NCBI GenBank assembly: GCA_041650035.1
Contig: JBAZLY010000031.1
Location: 1 to 11,889, forward strand
Direction of reading: 5' to 3'
DNA from: JAQUQI01 sp041650035
GTDB lineage: Bacteria; Omnitrophota; Gorgyraeia; JABMRG01
Length of the DNA: 11,889 nt
The notes under the pieces were generated by a model. The model was not told where the DNA came from. It searched no databases and worked only from the letters and a program-made list of their open reading frames with translations. Position 1 is the first letter of the stretch; each line of letters starts with the position of its first letter. The translations under genes were made by a program, and so were the position numbers. Below, piece after piece: positions 1-6,175 of this stretch.

Positions 1-1503
1 AAGCAAATGCGGTTCAAGGCTTATCGCGCAGGACTTTATAGCCTCGGGGAATTCCCTTAACAGGCGCATTATCTCCAATTCCTCTTCCGAGTCCAACAGG
101 GAAAGCAGGCGGTCCCTGTCATCATCCTCAACAATGCCTATCTTATCCTTATTGTTAAGTATACCGCATATCCTCGCATGCGCATATTGTATATAATAAA
201 CGGGGTTTTCAATGGATTGTTTTTTCGCTAAGTCAAAATCAAAGTCCAAATGACTGTCCCTGCGGCGCGTTAAGAAAAAGAACCTCGTCGCATCGCGGCC
301 GGCCTCATCCATAACCTCGCGCAACGATATAAATTCGCCTTCTCTCGTGGACATGCGCACCGGCACCCCGCGCCTTGACAAAGTAACAAGCTGGATAATA
401 AGTATCGCTAAGATATCTGGGTCCTTACCCATAGCCTGGCAAGCGGCCTTCATCCTATTTATGTAACCATGGTGGTCCGGACCCAAAAGGTCTATCAACA
501 AATCATAACCCCTTTGCAATTTGTCTTTATGATACGCTATATCAGGGGTTATATAGGTATAGCTGCCGTCACTTTTGCGCAGGACCCTGTCCTTGTCATC
601 ACCAAATCTGCTTGACAAAAACCACAAGGCAGAGTCCTTTTCATACAATAGGCCCTTTTGCCCTAACTCCTGAAGCGTCTTTTCTATCTCGCCGGACCTG
701 CCCAGACTGCGCTGGGAATAATAACTGTCAAATGCAACCCCAAAATCGTTAAGGTCCTTTTTTATGCCTTCCATGATATGCGAAACGCCAAAATCACAAA
801 AAAGGCTTATATTCTTTTCATTGGGCTCAAACATATCACGGCCGTATTTATCCATAAATATCTTCGCGATATCATATATATATCCGCCCTTATAACCGTT
901 ATCGGGAAACGCCGCCGGCTTGCCGAGAAGCTCGCAATACCTCGCATGAATGGATCTGCCAAGAATCATTATCTGGTTACCTTCATCATTCAAATAATAT
1001 TCCCTGTCCACCTCGTGGCCGGCAAAATCCAATATATTAGCCAAGACATCACCTATGGCAGCCTGTCTGCCATGCGCCACACTTAAAGGCCCTGTAGGGT
1101 TGGCGCTAACAAACTCAATCAATATCATTTTAGCCTTTACGCCTTCCGGCCTGCCAAAATCACCCCCCCTACTGTTTATCTCATTTATCACCGAATACAG
1201 ATAACGCCGCGAAAAATAAAAATTAATAAAACCCGGTCGCTTGACCTCTATTTTGGATATGAGATAATCTATGCCGGAATCCTTAAGCCCCTGTCTCAAA
1301 GAATCCGCTATACCTTCAGCAGTGCTTAACAGGTCAAGGCCTTTAACTGACTTGCATATCTGCATAGCAATATTGGTGGACAGGTCTCCTAAACTACGGT
1401 GCTTTGGTGTTTCGCACACTACTTTAGGCGGGGTGTTTAAACCGCAATCCCCAACCATCGGTCTTATGACAGACTCTATATACCTTGAAAGCCTTAATCT
1501 CAT
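1..1503 (-). CDS. argS: Arginyl-tRNA synthetase (C-terminus beyond window edge)
   Basis: Class I aminoacyl-tRNA synthetase that charges tRNA-Arg with arginine in the cytoplasm. The open frame runs for about 500 codons from ATG 1503-1501 to base 1 without a stop, so the 3' end is missing. An N-terminal Arg-tRNA-synthetase domain comes first, followed by the class I signature SANPTGPLSVAHGR (near residues 131-144, the HIGH-type motif). LGPDHHGY follows near 338-345, and VRMSTREG near 380-387 is the KMSKS-equivalent loop in the relaxed form usual for ArgRS. NPVYYIQYAHARI near 431 marks the start of the DALR anticodon-binding domain, most of which is cut off. An in-frame ATG at 1539-1537 would add 12 residues (MPLFFYN...), but it falls inside a hairpin and the family normally begins as at 1503. 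The Shine-Dalgarno sequence at 1503 is weak. It lies downstream of rsfS and is probably co-transcribed with it unless the hairpin terminates. Confidence 0.95.
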   Translation of the reverse strand, partial: MRLRLSRYIESVIRPMVGDCGLNTPPKVVCETPKHRSLGDLSTNIAMQICKSVKGLDLLSTAEGIADSLRQGLKDSGIDYLISKIEVKRPGFINFYFSRRYLYSVINEINSRGGDFGRPEGVKAKMILIEFVSANPTGPLSVAHGRQAAIGDVLANILDFAGHEVDREYYLNDEGNQIMILGRSIHARYCELLGKPAAFPDNGYKGGYIYDIAKIFMDKYGRDMFEPNEKNISLFCDFGVSHIMEGIKKDLNDFGVAFDSYYSQRSLGRSGEIEKTLQELGQKGLLYEKDSALWFLSSRFGDDKDRVLRKSDGSYTYITPDIAYHKDKLQRGYDLLIDLLGPDHHGYINRMKAACQAMGKDPDILAILIIQLVTLSRRGVPVRMSTREGEFISLREVMDEAGRDATRFFFLTRRRDSHLDFDFDLAKKQSIENPVYYIQYAHARICGILNNKDKIGIVEDDDRDRLLSLLDSEEELEIMRLLREFPEAIKSCAISLEPHLL

Positions 1504-1528
1504 TGGGCAAGAATACCTATTATAAAAG

Positions 1529-1571
1529 AATAGGGGCATCACTGCGTGTTGTAAGCCGATATGCCCCTATT
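1529..1571 (-). terminator. Hairpin between rsfS and argS, possible partial terminator
   Basis: A perfect 11-base inverted repeat (AATAGGGGCAT / ATGCCCCTATT, 1529-1539 and 1561-1571) encloses a 21-base loop. The stem covers the rsfS stop codon (1567-1569). On the minus strand it is followed by the modest T-rich stretch CTTTTAT. A strong stem with a weak U tract suggests partial termination, RNA processing or stabilisation between rsfS and argS. The same tail contains TATAAT (1524-1519), which has no convincing -35 partner. Confidence 0.45.
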
Positions 1572-1968
1572 TACCGTCGTTAATCTCTGTAATCTTCGAG
1601 TCGCCCCACAGTCTTTCCAGGTCGTAAAACCGCCTCGCTTGACTTTGGAACACGTGAACAATAACATCGATATAATCCAGAACAACCCACTGCCCGTCCC
1701 TTAAGCCTTCTCTGCGCGCGGGCCTTATACCGAAACAACCCAAGCGGGTTATGATATGCTCGGCGATAGCTATTGTCTTTATAGAGGACTCCGCCTCCGC
1801 CACAATAAAAAAATCGCAGAAACAGTCAATGCCGCTCATATCCAGGATCTTTACGCAAACTGCTTTCTTTTCCAAGGCATAATGGGCAACCGCCAAGGCC
1901 TTATCTCTTAAGCACTCGCCCCCTCCGGGGTAAGGCATTCGCCTGCCGCGTTTTTTTACTCCAACCAT
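1567..1968 (-). CDS. rsfS: Ribosomal silencing factor RsfS (Iojap/DUF143 family)
   Basis: RsfS binds ribosomal protein uL14 on the free 50S subunit and blocks subunit joining, lowering translation under nutrient limitation. The 133-residue product has the whole family fold. Residues 24-60 hold the ALEKKAVCVKILDMSG and CDFFIVAEAES strands, and the C-terminal half carries the diagnostic QWVVLDYIDVIVHVF, then RRFYDLERLWGD. The chosen ATG at 1968 has GAGGT five bases upstream (TGAGGTATTCATG). An internal ATG at residue 11 lacks such a site, although residues 2-18 (basic, then Gly-rich) are a lineage-specific extension. The gene lies 43 bases after the DUF5679 gene and before argS. The usual rsfS neighbours (nadD, obgE) are absent, so the pairing with argS is less common. 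Confidence 0.95.
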   Translation of the reverse strand: MVGVKKRGRRMPYPGGGECLRDKALAVAHYALEKKAVCVKILDMSGIDCFCDFFIVAEAESSIKTIAIAEHIITRLGCFGIRPARREGLRDGQWVVLDYIDVIVHVFQSQARRFYDLERLWGDSKITEINDGK

Positions 1969-2011
1969 GAATACCTCAGAGGCATCAGCCGAGTATAAAA
2001 AAGAACATTAC

Positions 2012-2155
2012 TTATTTGCCCAGTATCCTATACATGCCTGTGCCGCAATCAGGGCACTTGCCTTTCATGGCCTTGCGGCCGTTCTTCATGGAGACTTCCT
2101 TCGCATCCTTAATCTCTTTTTTTGATTTGCACTTAACGCAATAAGCCTCTGCCAT
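2012..2155 (-). CDS. Small DUF5679 zinc-ribbon protein (47 aa)
   Basis: A short gene reading MAEAYCVKCK at the start and CPDCGTGMYRILGK at the end. Two CxxC pairs (Cys6/Cys9 and Cys34/Cys37) flank a Lys-rich middle, forming a four-cysteine zinc ribbon that matches the DUF5679 pattern (YCVKCK ... MKNGR.A.KG.CP.CGT.M.RI). The function of the family is not known to me; the basic charge and zinc ribbon suggest nucleic-acid or ribosome contact, which is inference. The start is secure: AAGGAGG lies four bases before the ATG, the best ribosome binding site in the window. A consensus promoter ends about 25 bases upstream. It leads a unit with rsfS and argS, which adds weak support for a translation-related role. 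Confidence 0.88.
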   Translation of the reverse strand: MAEAYCVKCKSKKEIKDAKEVSMKNGRKAMKGKCPDCGTGMYRILGK

Positions 2156-2179
2156 ACTTCCTCCTTTTTATTTTGAGGT

Positions 2180-2208
2180 ATTGTAACACAGCATAATTAC
2201 TTAGTCAA
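2180..2208 (-). promoter_or_regulatory. Sigma70-type promoter for the DUF5679-rsfS-argS unit
   Basis: On the minus strand TTGACT (2208-2203) and TACAAT (2185-2180) are separated by exactly 17 bases. Transcription should start near 2173, giving an untranslated leader of roughly 18 bases that contains the strong AAGGAGG site. The spacing and near-consensus boxes make this a strong candidate in AT-rich intergenic DNA. Confidence 0.8.
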
Positions 2209-2288
2209 GATATTTGGGGTTTTAACTCCGGGGCTGGAGGTTTGGGCGTTTTCCTGAAAGCCCTCAACGCCTGCTATGATACAGCGTA
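2209..2288 (-). other. Intergenic stretch after the secretin gene, no clear terminator
   Basis: After the secretin TGA (2291-2289) the minus strand shows only small hairpins: GATAC-GCT-GTATC directly after the stop, GGCGTT/AACGCC around a 15-base loop, and CTCC-AGCCCC-GGAG. None is followed by a proper T run. Secretin transcripts may therefore read into the DUF5679 gene, or end by a Rho-type mechanism. Confidence 0.4.
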
Positions 2289-2558
2289 TCATTGATAACT
2301 TATGGCTATCTGCAGTGTCTCCTTGTCACTAGTTATCCCTCTTGGAAAGGGCGGAAACGGGGCCGCCTCCATTATGCTTTTTATGCCTAATTGCGATAAA
2401 CCCGCATTATCCCCCTTTGATATCACCGGCTTAGAGACAAGCTCACCATTAGAATTAATATCAAACATTATAAAAACCTCTCCGCGCAGAGTAGCATCGC
2501 TGCCTTGTTGTTCAACCTTTTTATTGATTATTGAGGCTATCAGGCAATAATATTCATC
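2289..2558 (-). other. TonB/TolA-like C-terminal domain within the secretin
   Basis: The last ~89 residues of the secretin (538-626) fit the TonB_C pattern. An amphipathic helix (DEYYCLIASIINKK) is followed by a strand RGEVFIMFDINSNGELV, a second strand around KPVISKGD, a helix (LSQLGIKSIMEAA), then APFPPFP and a closing strand LQIAISYQ. 'G-x-V-x-I-x-F-x-I-x-x-x-G-x-L' followed by 'A-P-F-P-P-F-P' is the hallmark of TonB/TolA C-terminal domains. The assignment is by eye only. Confidence 0.75.
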
Positions 2559-4169
2559 GGCATCCATATCCTCTGTCAGGGGGGCAAAAACATCAACATT
2601 GTCCACTGCTTTTTCCTGCGCTACCTTATTCACAGTTAGCAGGTCATTGGCCTCTTGTCCTGATATAATATGGGGCGTAAGGAATATGACCAACTCCGTC
2701 TTTTCGGGATTCGTGCTATCCCCGCTGCCAATCGTCCTTGTCCTGAACAGATTACCGATCAGGGGTATATTGGCAAGGCCAGGCACCTCCCTCAAGCTCT
2801 CCCTTATATTCTCCTCCATCAAGCCCCCTATGAGTACCGTTGAGCCGTCCTTGACCATAACAGTCGTCTCTGTAGTAGTTGTCTTTACAATAGGTATCAC
2901 ATTACCACTGCTGGCGATCTGAAAATCCCCTATCTTGGAGCTTACTTCGGGTTTGATCTTCATTGTTATATAATTTTCATCGTTGATCGTGGGTGTTACT
3001 ATGAGTTTTATTCCGAGGTCTATAAAAGTCACGTTTTCAGCTTCTATATTACCCGTGCCTCCGCTTCCCTGACTTATGGTGCGGGTAGCATACGGTTGGT
3101 TGGTCCCCACAAGTATGCTGGCCTCTTCATTATTTAATGCCACGATGCGGGGGGATGAAAGCAGATTAGTCTTGCCATATTCCCTTAAGGCCTGGATAAC
3201 GGCCTGATAACCTTCGGTGGCAAGATTGCCTATCTGCAGCGCCCCGCCGTTGGCCGTGGTCATAGCAGTCGGTATAACCTGCTGTTGGTCACCATATCTT
3301 AAACTTACGCCAAGGGTAGCAACCTGATGCAGTTTGCTTTGCATTTTCGTAAAAATCGCGTCCCAATTTATGCCCGTGTTATAGTCATCGTTCAATGTAA
3401 TCTGCAAGACCTTGGCCTCAATTATGACCTCTTTGTGTTTTTCGTCAAAGGCCTCGATCAGCTTATCAAAAACAGGTATCTGATTTTTAAGGTCGGTCAC
3501 CGCTATCTTATTTGTACGTTCATCAATGTGGATACTGCCGGTATTCTTGGTCAGTATCTCGCTAAGCCTATCCTTCAGGTCGTTGGCCTTGGCATATTGG
3601 AGATTATAAACCTTTGTCATAAGGGGCACGTCAAGGGCGAGGGCGATCCTTTCCATCTCGGCAACAGCCTCGGGTATATCCATAAGCACTATCGTCTCCG
3701 AAACATCGTCAGATACAACCTTGCCGATATTCGTTTTAAGCTGCGATACGGATTTAAAAACCTCCGCTGCCGTAACATTCTGCAATTTTACAGATTTAAC
3801 GACCCTTCTGTCTTCATACTTCTTCCCATACATGAGCTCATAATCGCGTTCGGTCATTACATATATGATATTGCTGCGTTTTTCGTACGCCAGGCCATTA
3901 GCCGCTATTATTATTTCAAACGCGTCCCATATGTCAACGCCTTTCAGGAAAAGGGTGACCTTGCCGGTAACGTTCTTGCCCGCAATAATATTTATCCCGC
4001 CCTTCATAGATAATAATCTGAAGACATCCAGGATATCCATACCCTTGATATCAAGCGAGAGTTTTTCCCCGGATATGTTCTGCGGCTGCCCGGGGCCTTG
4101 CGCGTAAATAACCCCGCATGGATTAATACATATTATCGTTGTCAAAAATATTATGAATAACGCCTTCAT
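2289..4169 (-). CDS. gspD: Type II secretion secretin GspD/PilQ-like, with C-terminal TonB-like domain
   Basis: Outer-membrane channel-forming secretin, 626 residues from the chosen ATG. A signal peptide (MKALFIIFLTT ... VIYA|Q, residues 1-23) is followed by an STN/N0 domain (about 36-108: LSLDIKGMDILDVFRLLS). Two N1-type periplasmic repeats span about 121-182 and 183-245. The secretin beta domain spans about 246-502, with the signatures LLSSPRIVALNNEEASILVG, VMVKDGSTVLIGGL and VPGLANIPLIGNLFR, ending TELVIFLTPHII. Residues 503-536 form an acidic linker and 538-626 a TonB-like domain, where canonical GspD has a short pilotin-binding S-domain. The frame stays open upstream to 4220, but ATG 4169 has AGGAGG seven bases away and begins the signal peptide, so the longer form is rejected. 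The gene starts 17 bases after the GspC-like gene. With no AMIN domain it is nearer GspD than classical PilQ. Confidence 0.93.
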   Translation of the reverse strand: MKALFIIFLTTIICINPCGVIYAQGPGQPQNISGEKLSLDIKGMDILDVFRLLSMKGGINIIAGKNVTGKVTLFLKGVDIWDAFEIIIAANGLAYEKRSNIIYVMTERDYELMYGKKYEDRRVVKSVKLQNVTAAEVFKSVSQLKTNIGKVVSDDVSETIVLMDIPEAVAEMERIALALDVPLMTKVYNLQYAKANDLKDRLSEILTKNTGSIHIDERTNKIAVTDLKNQIPVFDKLIEAFDEKHKEVIIEAKVLQITLNDDYNTGINWDAIFTKMQSKLHQVATLGVSLRYGDQQQVIPTAMTTANGGALQIGNLATEGYQAVIQALREYGKTNLLSSPRIVALNNEEASILVGTNQPYATRTISQGSGGTGNIEAENVTFIDLGIKLIVTPTINDENYITMKIKPEVSSKIGDFQIASSGNVIPIVKTTTTETTVMVKDGSTVLIGGLMEENIRESLREVPGLANIPLIGNLFRTRTIGSGDSTNPEKTELVIFLTPHIISGQEANDLLTVNKVAQEKAVDNVDVFAPLTEDMDADEYYCLIASIINKKVEQQGSDATLRGEVFIMFDINSNGELVSKPVISKGDNAGLSQLGIKSIMEAAPFPPFPRGITSDKETLQIAISYQ

Positions 4170-4176
4170 AGCGCAT

Positions 4177-4182
4177 CCTCCT
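4177..4182 (-). promoter_or_regulatory. Ribosome binding site fixing the gspD start
   Basis: AGGAGG lies seven bases before ATG 4169-4167, in the 17-base gap between the GspC-like stop and gspD. It decides the start at the signal peptide rather than the upstream in-frame starts. Confidence 0.8.
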
Positions 4183-4186
4183 CGTG

Positions 4187-4954
4187 TCATAACGACAGGG
4201 TCAGTGTCTCTTCTTCGCAACCCAGGACAACTCTGCCGGCAGATATACCTTTTACCTCTAAACCGTTTACCATCTCGCCTTCTCTTAAAAAAAGCGTTTG
4301 GTTGTTCTTTTTATCCTCAATGATGGCCTGAGGCATATCTCCAGGTATTACGCCGACAAGTTTCAAATCATTTGAGCGCTCATCCAGCCTTGCGGATTCC
4401 TGGGCCTGCGTCTTCCTTTTTTCAGCCGCCGGCGGGGCAAACACAGCCTTATTGCTAATAAGCCTCTGATAATCATCTAATGAATTCTTATTCGCGGACT
4501 TGGGCTCTGGGATGTCAATACCATCACCATGTGTTTCTGCCTGCGTATTACCCGTGGAAGGGCCGTCGGATATAGCCGCGATCAACTGCTTAAGATTGGC
4601 CACATCCTTGTCCTCCTTGGCATCGGCACCACGGAGAACAATATAAATACCGGAAATCAATAACATGGCAAAAAGTCCAATGACCAGATAATAAGGGTTA
4701 AAAGGTATCCGCGTCCTGATCCCCTGCATATTATTTATTACACCAATAGCCCCGGCCTTAAGCGGTAATACCTTTTGACGGATTGGCGCTAAAACACCTT
4801 TGGATATGCCGGGATCAGCACCGCGGACAGATGCCGGTATTTCCGCACCCACGGCCGGGCCGGGCTGGACACCGGCAGGCTCCAGGGACCTATGCCGATT
4901 CTTACCCTTTATTAAACGCAAAAGCCTTTCTTCCGGCGAAATTTCCCTGTCCAT
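4187..4954 (-). CDS. gspC: GspC/GspB/PilP-like inner-membrane protein with HR domain
   Basis: Bitopic inner-membrane protein expected to link the inner-membrane platform to the secretin. The 255-residue product has a cytoplasmic, Pro/Gly-rich N-terminus with the motif ISPEERLLRLIKG (5-17). One membrane helix follows (about 89-107: YLVIGLFAMLLISGIYIVL), then a low-complexity periplasmic linker (about 110-195). The compact C-terminal domain (196-255) reads LKLVGVIPGDMPQAIIED, FLREGEMVNGLEVKGI, RVVLGCEEETLTL. This is the HR fold shared by GspC, GspB and PilP. A position next to gspD favours GspC, whereas a position right after an ExeA-type ATPase would equally suit GspB. No PDZ domain is present. 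ATG 4954 is chosen over GTG 4969 because GAGGT precedes it and it starts one base after the upstream stop, implying translational coupling. Confidence 0.75.
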   Translation of the reverse strand: MDREISPEERLLRLIKGKNRHRSLEPAGVQPGPAVGAEIPASVRGADPGISKGVLAPIRQKVLPLKAGAIGVINNMQGIRTRIPFNPYYLVIGLFAMLLISGIYIVLRGADAKEDKDVANLKQLIAAISDGPSTGNTQAETHGDGIDIPEPKSANKNSLDDYQRLISNKAVFAPPAAEKRKTQAQESARLDERSNDLKLVGVIPGDMPQAIIEDKKNNQTLFLREGEMVNGLEVKGISAGRVVLGCEEETLTLSL

Positions 4955-4955
4955 T

Positions 4956-5774
4956 TTACCGTACCTCACGCGCCATTATCTCTTCCACAATTCCCTCATC
5001 AACGAATTTTTTATTGCGCATAATTAACATCTCGAGAGCGTCATGGCAAAACATCGAGATCTTTCTCGGATAACCCTGCGTATATTCGTATATATGCCTT
5101 ATAGCATTATCGGTAAACAACTCCTGTCCCGCGTCGTCATGGCCTGCCTGCTTCAACCTGAAACGGATAAGGGCGCGCGTCTCGGATTCGTCAAGGGGGT
5201 TTATGATATATTTTAAATTTATCCTGTCCATAAAGTTCCTTATCCTTCGTATCTTAGGCAGGAGCTCTATCTGCGACAATATGATCAATTGCAACAGTTT
5301 AAACTCGTTAGTCTCGTAATTCAGCAATGTCCTTAAGATCTCCACCTGGCTTGGGGTAAGTTTCTGCCCCTCATCTATCAGCAGCACTATGGTCTTTTTC
5401 TCGTCAACCCCTTTTTGAAACAGGTATTTTTCCAAGGCATCCTTGTAATCAAGTGTCGAACGGAAAACGGGGTTAACCCCGAACATCTTGGCAAGGCTTG
5501 AAAGAAACTGAAACTCGGTCTTATAGCTCGGATCAAGTATCATATGAAAGACAAAATCAGGCTCATCCTTGAACAGTTGGATAAGCATCCTGCTCAATGT
5601 AGTCTTGCCTGTGCCCACATCGCCTAAAATAACATTAAGCCCCCTGCGCAGCCTTATAGCGATCTCGAGTCTTTTCAACGCGGAATCATGTGAAGAAGAC
5701 GGATAAAAGAAATACGGGTCCGGGCTTGTTGAAAAAGGTTCTGATTTAAGGTTTAATGCCTCGTAATAGCTCAT
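4956..5774 (-). CDS. exeA: ExeA/GspA-type AAA ATPase, ATPase domain only
   Basis: ExeA/GspA-family ATPases help install the secretin through the peptidoglycan in type II systems. The 272-residue product starts with the family signature YYEALNLKSEPFSTSPDPYFF (3-23). It continues with Walker A GDVGTGKTT (51-59), Walker B IVLLIDEGQ (129-137), a sensor region LLQLIILSQIEL, then an arginine-rich segment (KIRRIRNFMDRI) and the lid ending TQGYPRKISMFCHDALEM. Aeromonas ExeA is about twice as long because it adds a membrane helix and a periplasmic peptidoglycan-binding domain. Neither is present here, so the protein should be cytoplasmic and must act through a partner, plausibly the GspC/GspB-like protein encoded one base downstream. 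The start codon overlaps the MerR-type stop as ATGA, indicating coupled translation. Confidence 0.88.
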   Translation of the reverse strand: MSYYEALNLKSEPFSTSPDPYFFYPSSSHDSALKRLEIAIRLRRGLNVILGDVGTGKTTLSRMLIQLFKDEPDFVFHMILDPSYKTEFQFLSSLAKMFGVNPVFRSTLDYKDALEKYLFQKGVDEKKTIVLLIDEGQKLTPSQVEILRTLLNYETNEFKLLQLIILSQIELLPKIRRIRNFMDRINLKYIINPLDESETRALIRFRLKQAGHDDAGQELFTDNAIRHIYEYTQGYPRKISMFCHDALEMLIMRNKKFVDEGIVEEIMAREVR

Positions 5775-6013
5775 TCCGGTCGCCCTCCGCGCCGCAGGAT
5801 ATTATCTTTTATCTTACGCAAAGACACGCCATTTTTCCTTAGCTCGCGTATACCCTTAAGCGAATCAACTGTTGTATCATCAAAAAATCTGAAATTTGTC
5901 TCCGGCCCCCGGGCAACCTCCTTTATAAGGCCTATCTTAAGATAAAACTTCAACGTGTCTATGGAATGCCCTGTTACATGCGAAAGGTCTTTAAGCAAGT
6001 ATATATTCGGCAT
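5771..6013 (-). CDS. MerR-type HTH protein, DNA-binding domain only (80 aa)
   Basis: The product reads as a winged helix-turn-helix of the MerR type. The HTH is YLLKDLSHVTGHSIDTLKFY (5-24), followed by the 'LKIGLI' turn and wing (NFRFFDDTTVDSLKGIRELR), then the second helix pair with GVSLRKIKDNI (62-72). Typical MerR regulators continue with a dimerising coiled coil and an effector domain; this one stops after the DNA-binding part, so no ligand site is visible. It is the first gene of the ExeA-GspC-GspD unit and overlaps exeA by ATGA. That suggests an autoregulator or a regulator of this secretin unit, which is inference. AGGGG lies about ten bases before the ATG. An excisionase-like or adaptor role is possible given the size. 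Confidence 0.78.
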   Translation of the reverse strand: MPNIYLLKDLSHVTGHSIDTLKFYLKIGLIKEVARGPETNFRFFDDTTVDSLKGIRELRKNGVSLRKIKDNILRRGGRPE

Positions 6014-6025
6014 AATCTTTAACCC

Positions 6026-6064
6026 CTAAAAATAAAAAATCCAGCGGTGAGCCGGATAGCACAT
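6026..6064 (-). CDS. Possible 12-codon leader peptide over the attenuator
   Basis: A minus-strand ATG at 6064 opens MCYPAHRWIFYF followed by TAG at 6028-6026. It runs through the terminator hairpin and its T tract, so a translating ribosome would melt the terminator. Only a distant GGGG precedes it as a ribosome binding site. The aromatic codons at its end arise mostly from the T tract itself, so the reading frame may be accidental. Confidence 0.2.
   Translation of the reverse strand: MCYPAHRWIFYF
6028..6057 (-). terminator. Intrinsic terminator inside the merR-like gene leader
   Basis: On the minus strand ATCCGGC-TCACC-GCTGGAT (6057-6039) forms a seven-pair stem with one G-U and a five-base loop, followed at once by TTTTTTATTTT (6038-6028). 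This is a textbook Rho-independent terminator. It sits after the promoter and before the first start codon, so it would cut off the ExeA-GspC-GspD unit unless relieved. Confidence 0.75.
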
Positions 6065-6117
6065 AAATAATTATAATACCCCGCGCAGGAAGCCCACCTT
6101 CTCCCTACTTATAGAGT

Positions 6118-6146
6118 AGTTTACTATGGCTAACCCATCATGTCAA
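6118..6146 (-). promoter_or_regulatory. Sigma70-type promoter of the merR-like/exeA/gspC/gspD unit
   Basis: On the minus strand TTGACA (6146-6141, perfect) and TAAACT (6123-6118, four of six) are separated by 17 bases, preceded by AT-rich DNA (TTTTTTCTTAAAAGTTA). The predicted start is near 6111, giving a ~98-base leader. It lies just downstream of the terminator that closes the gspG-M unit, so it marks a new transcription unit. Confidence 0.7.
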
Positions 6147-6175
6147 TAACTTTTAAGAAAAAATAGTAAAATATC

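Larger units (their letters stand above)
6014..6111 (-). promoter_or_regulatory. Leader of the merR-like/exeA/gspC/gspD unit with attenuator architecture
   Basis: From the predicted transcription start near 6111 to the ATG at 6013 the leader is about 98 bases. It contains GGTGGGC (6098-6092), which can pair with GCTCACC (6052-6046), giving seven pairs with one G-U. GCTCACC overlaps the 5' arm and loop of the intrinsic terminator at 6039-6057, so the two structures exclude each other. The GGTGGGC segment can alternatively sit in a small local hairpin (GAAG-GTGGG-CTTC). This is the layout of a transcription attenuator. No known riboswitch class was recognised. Confidence 0.5.

Noticed and set aside
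778..1525. Plus-strand open frames at 778-1086 and 1271-1525
   Set aside because: Both are antisense to argS, whose minus-strand frame carries all the ArgRS motifs.
1504..1566. T-box leader or dedicated promoter for argS
   Set aside because: The gap is too short for a T-box and lacks its conserved sequence; the TATAAT at 1519-1524 has no -35 partner at a suitable distance and would leave a leader of only about nine bases.
3327..4013. Plus-strand open frame of 228 codons opposite gspD
   Set aside because: It lies wholly antisense to a confidently assigned secretin, has no recognisable domain, and its composition reflects the complementary reading of gspD codons.
4170..4220. Longer N-terminus for the secretin (17 extra residues)
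   Set aside because: It would overlap the GspC-like gene and push the signal peptide inward; AGGAGG seven bases before ATG 4169 settles the start.
6039..6111. Cyclic di-GMP, preQ1 or fluoride riboswitch in the leader
   Set aside because: The conserved core sequences of these classes are not present; only a generic terminator/antiterminator layout can be supported.
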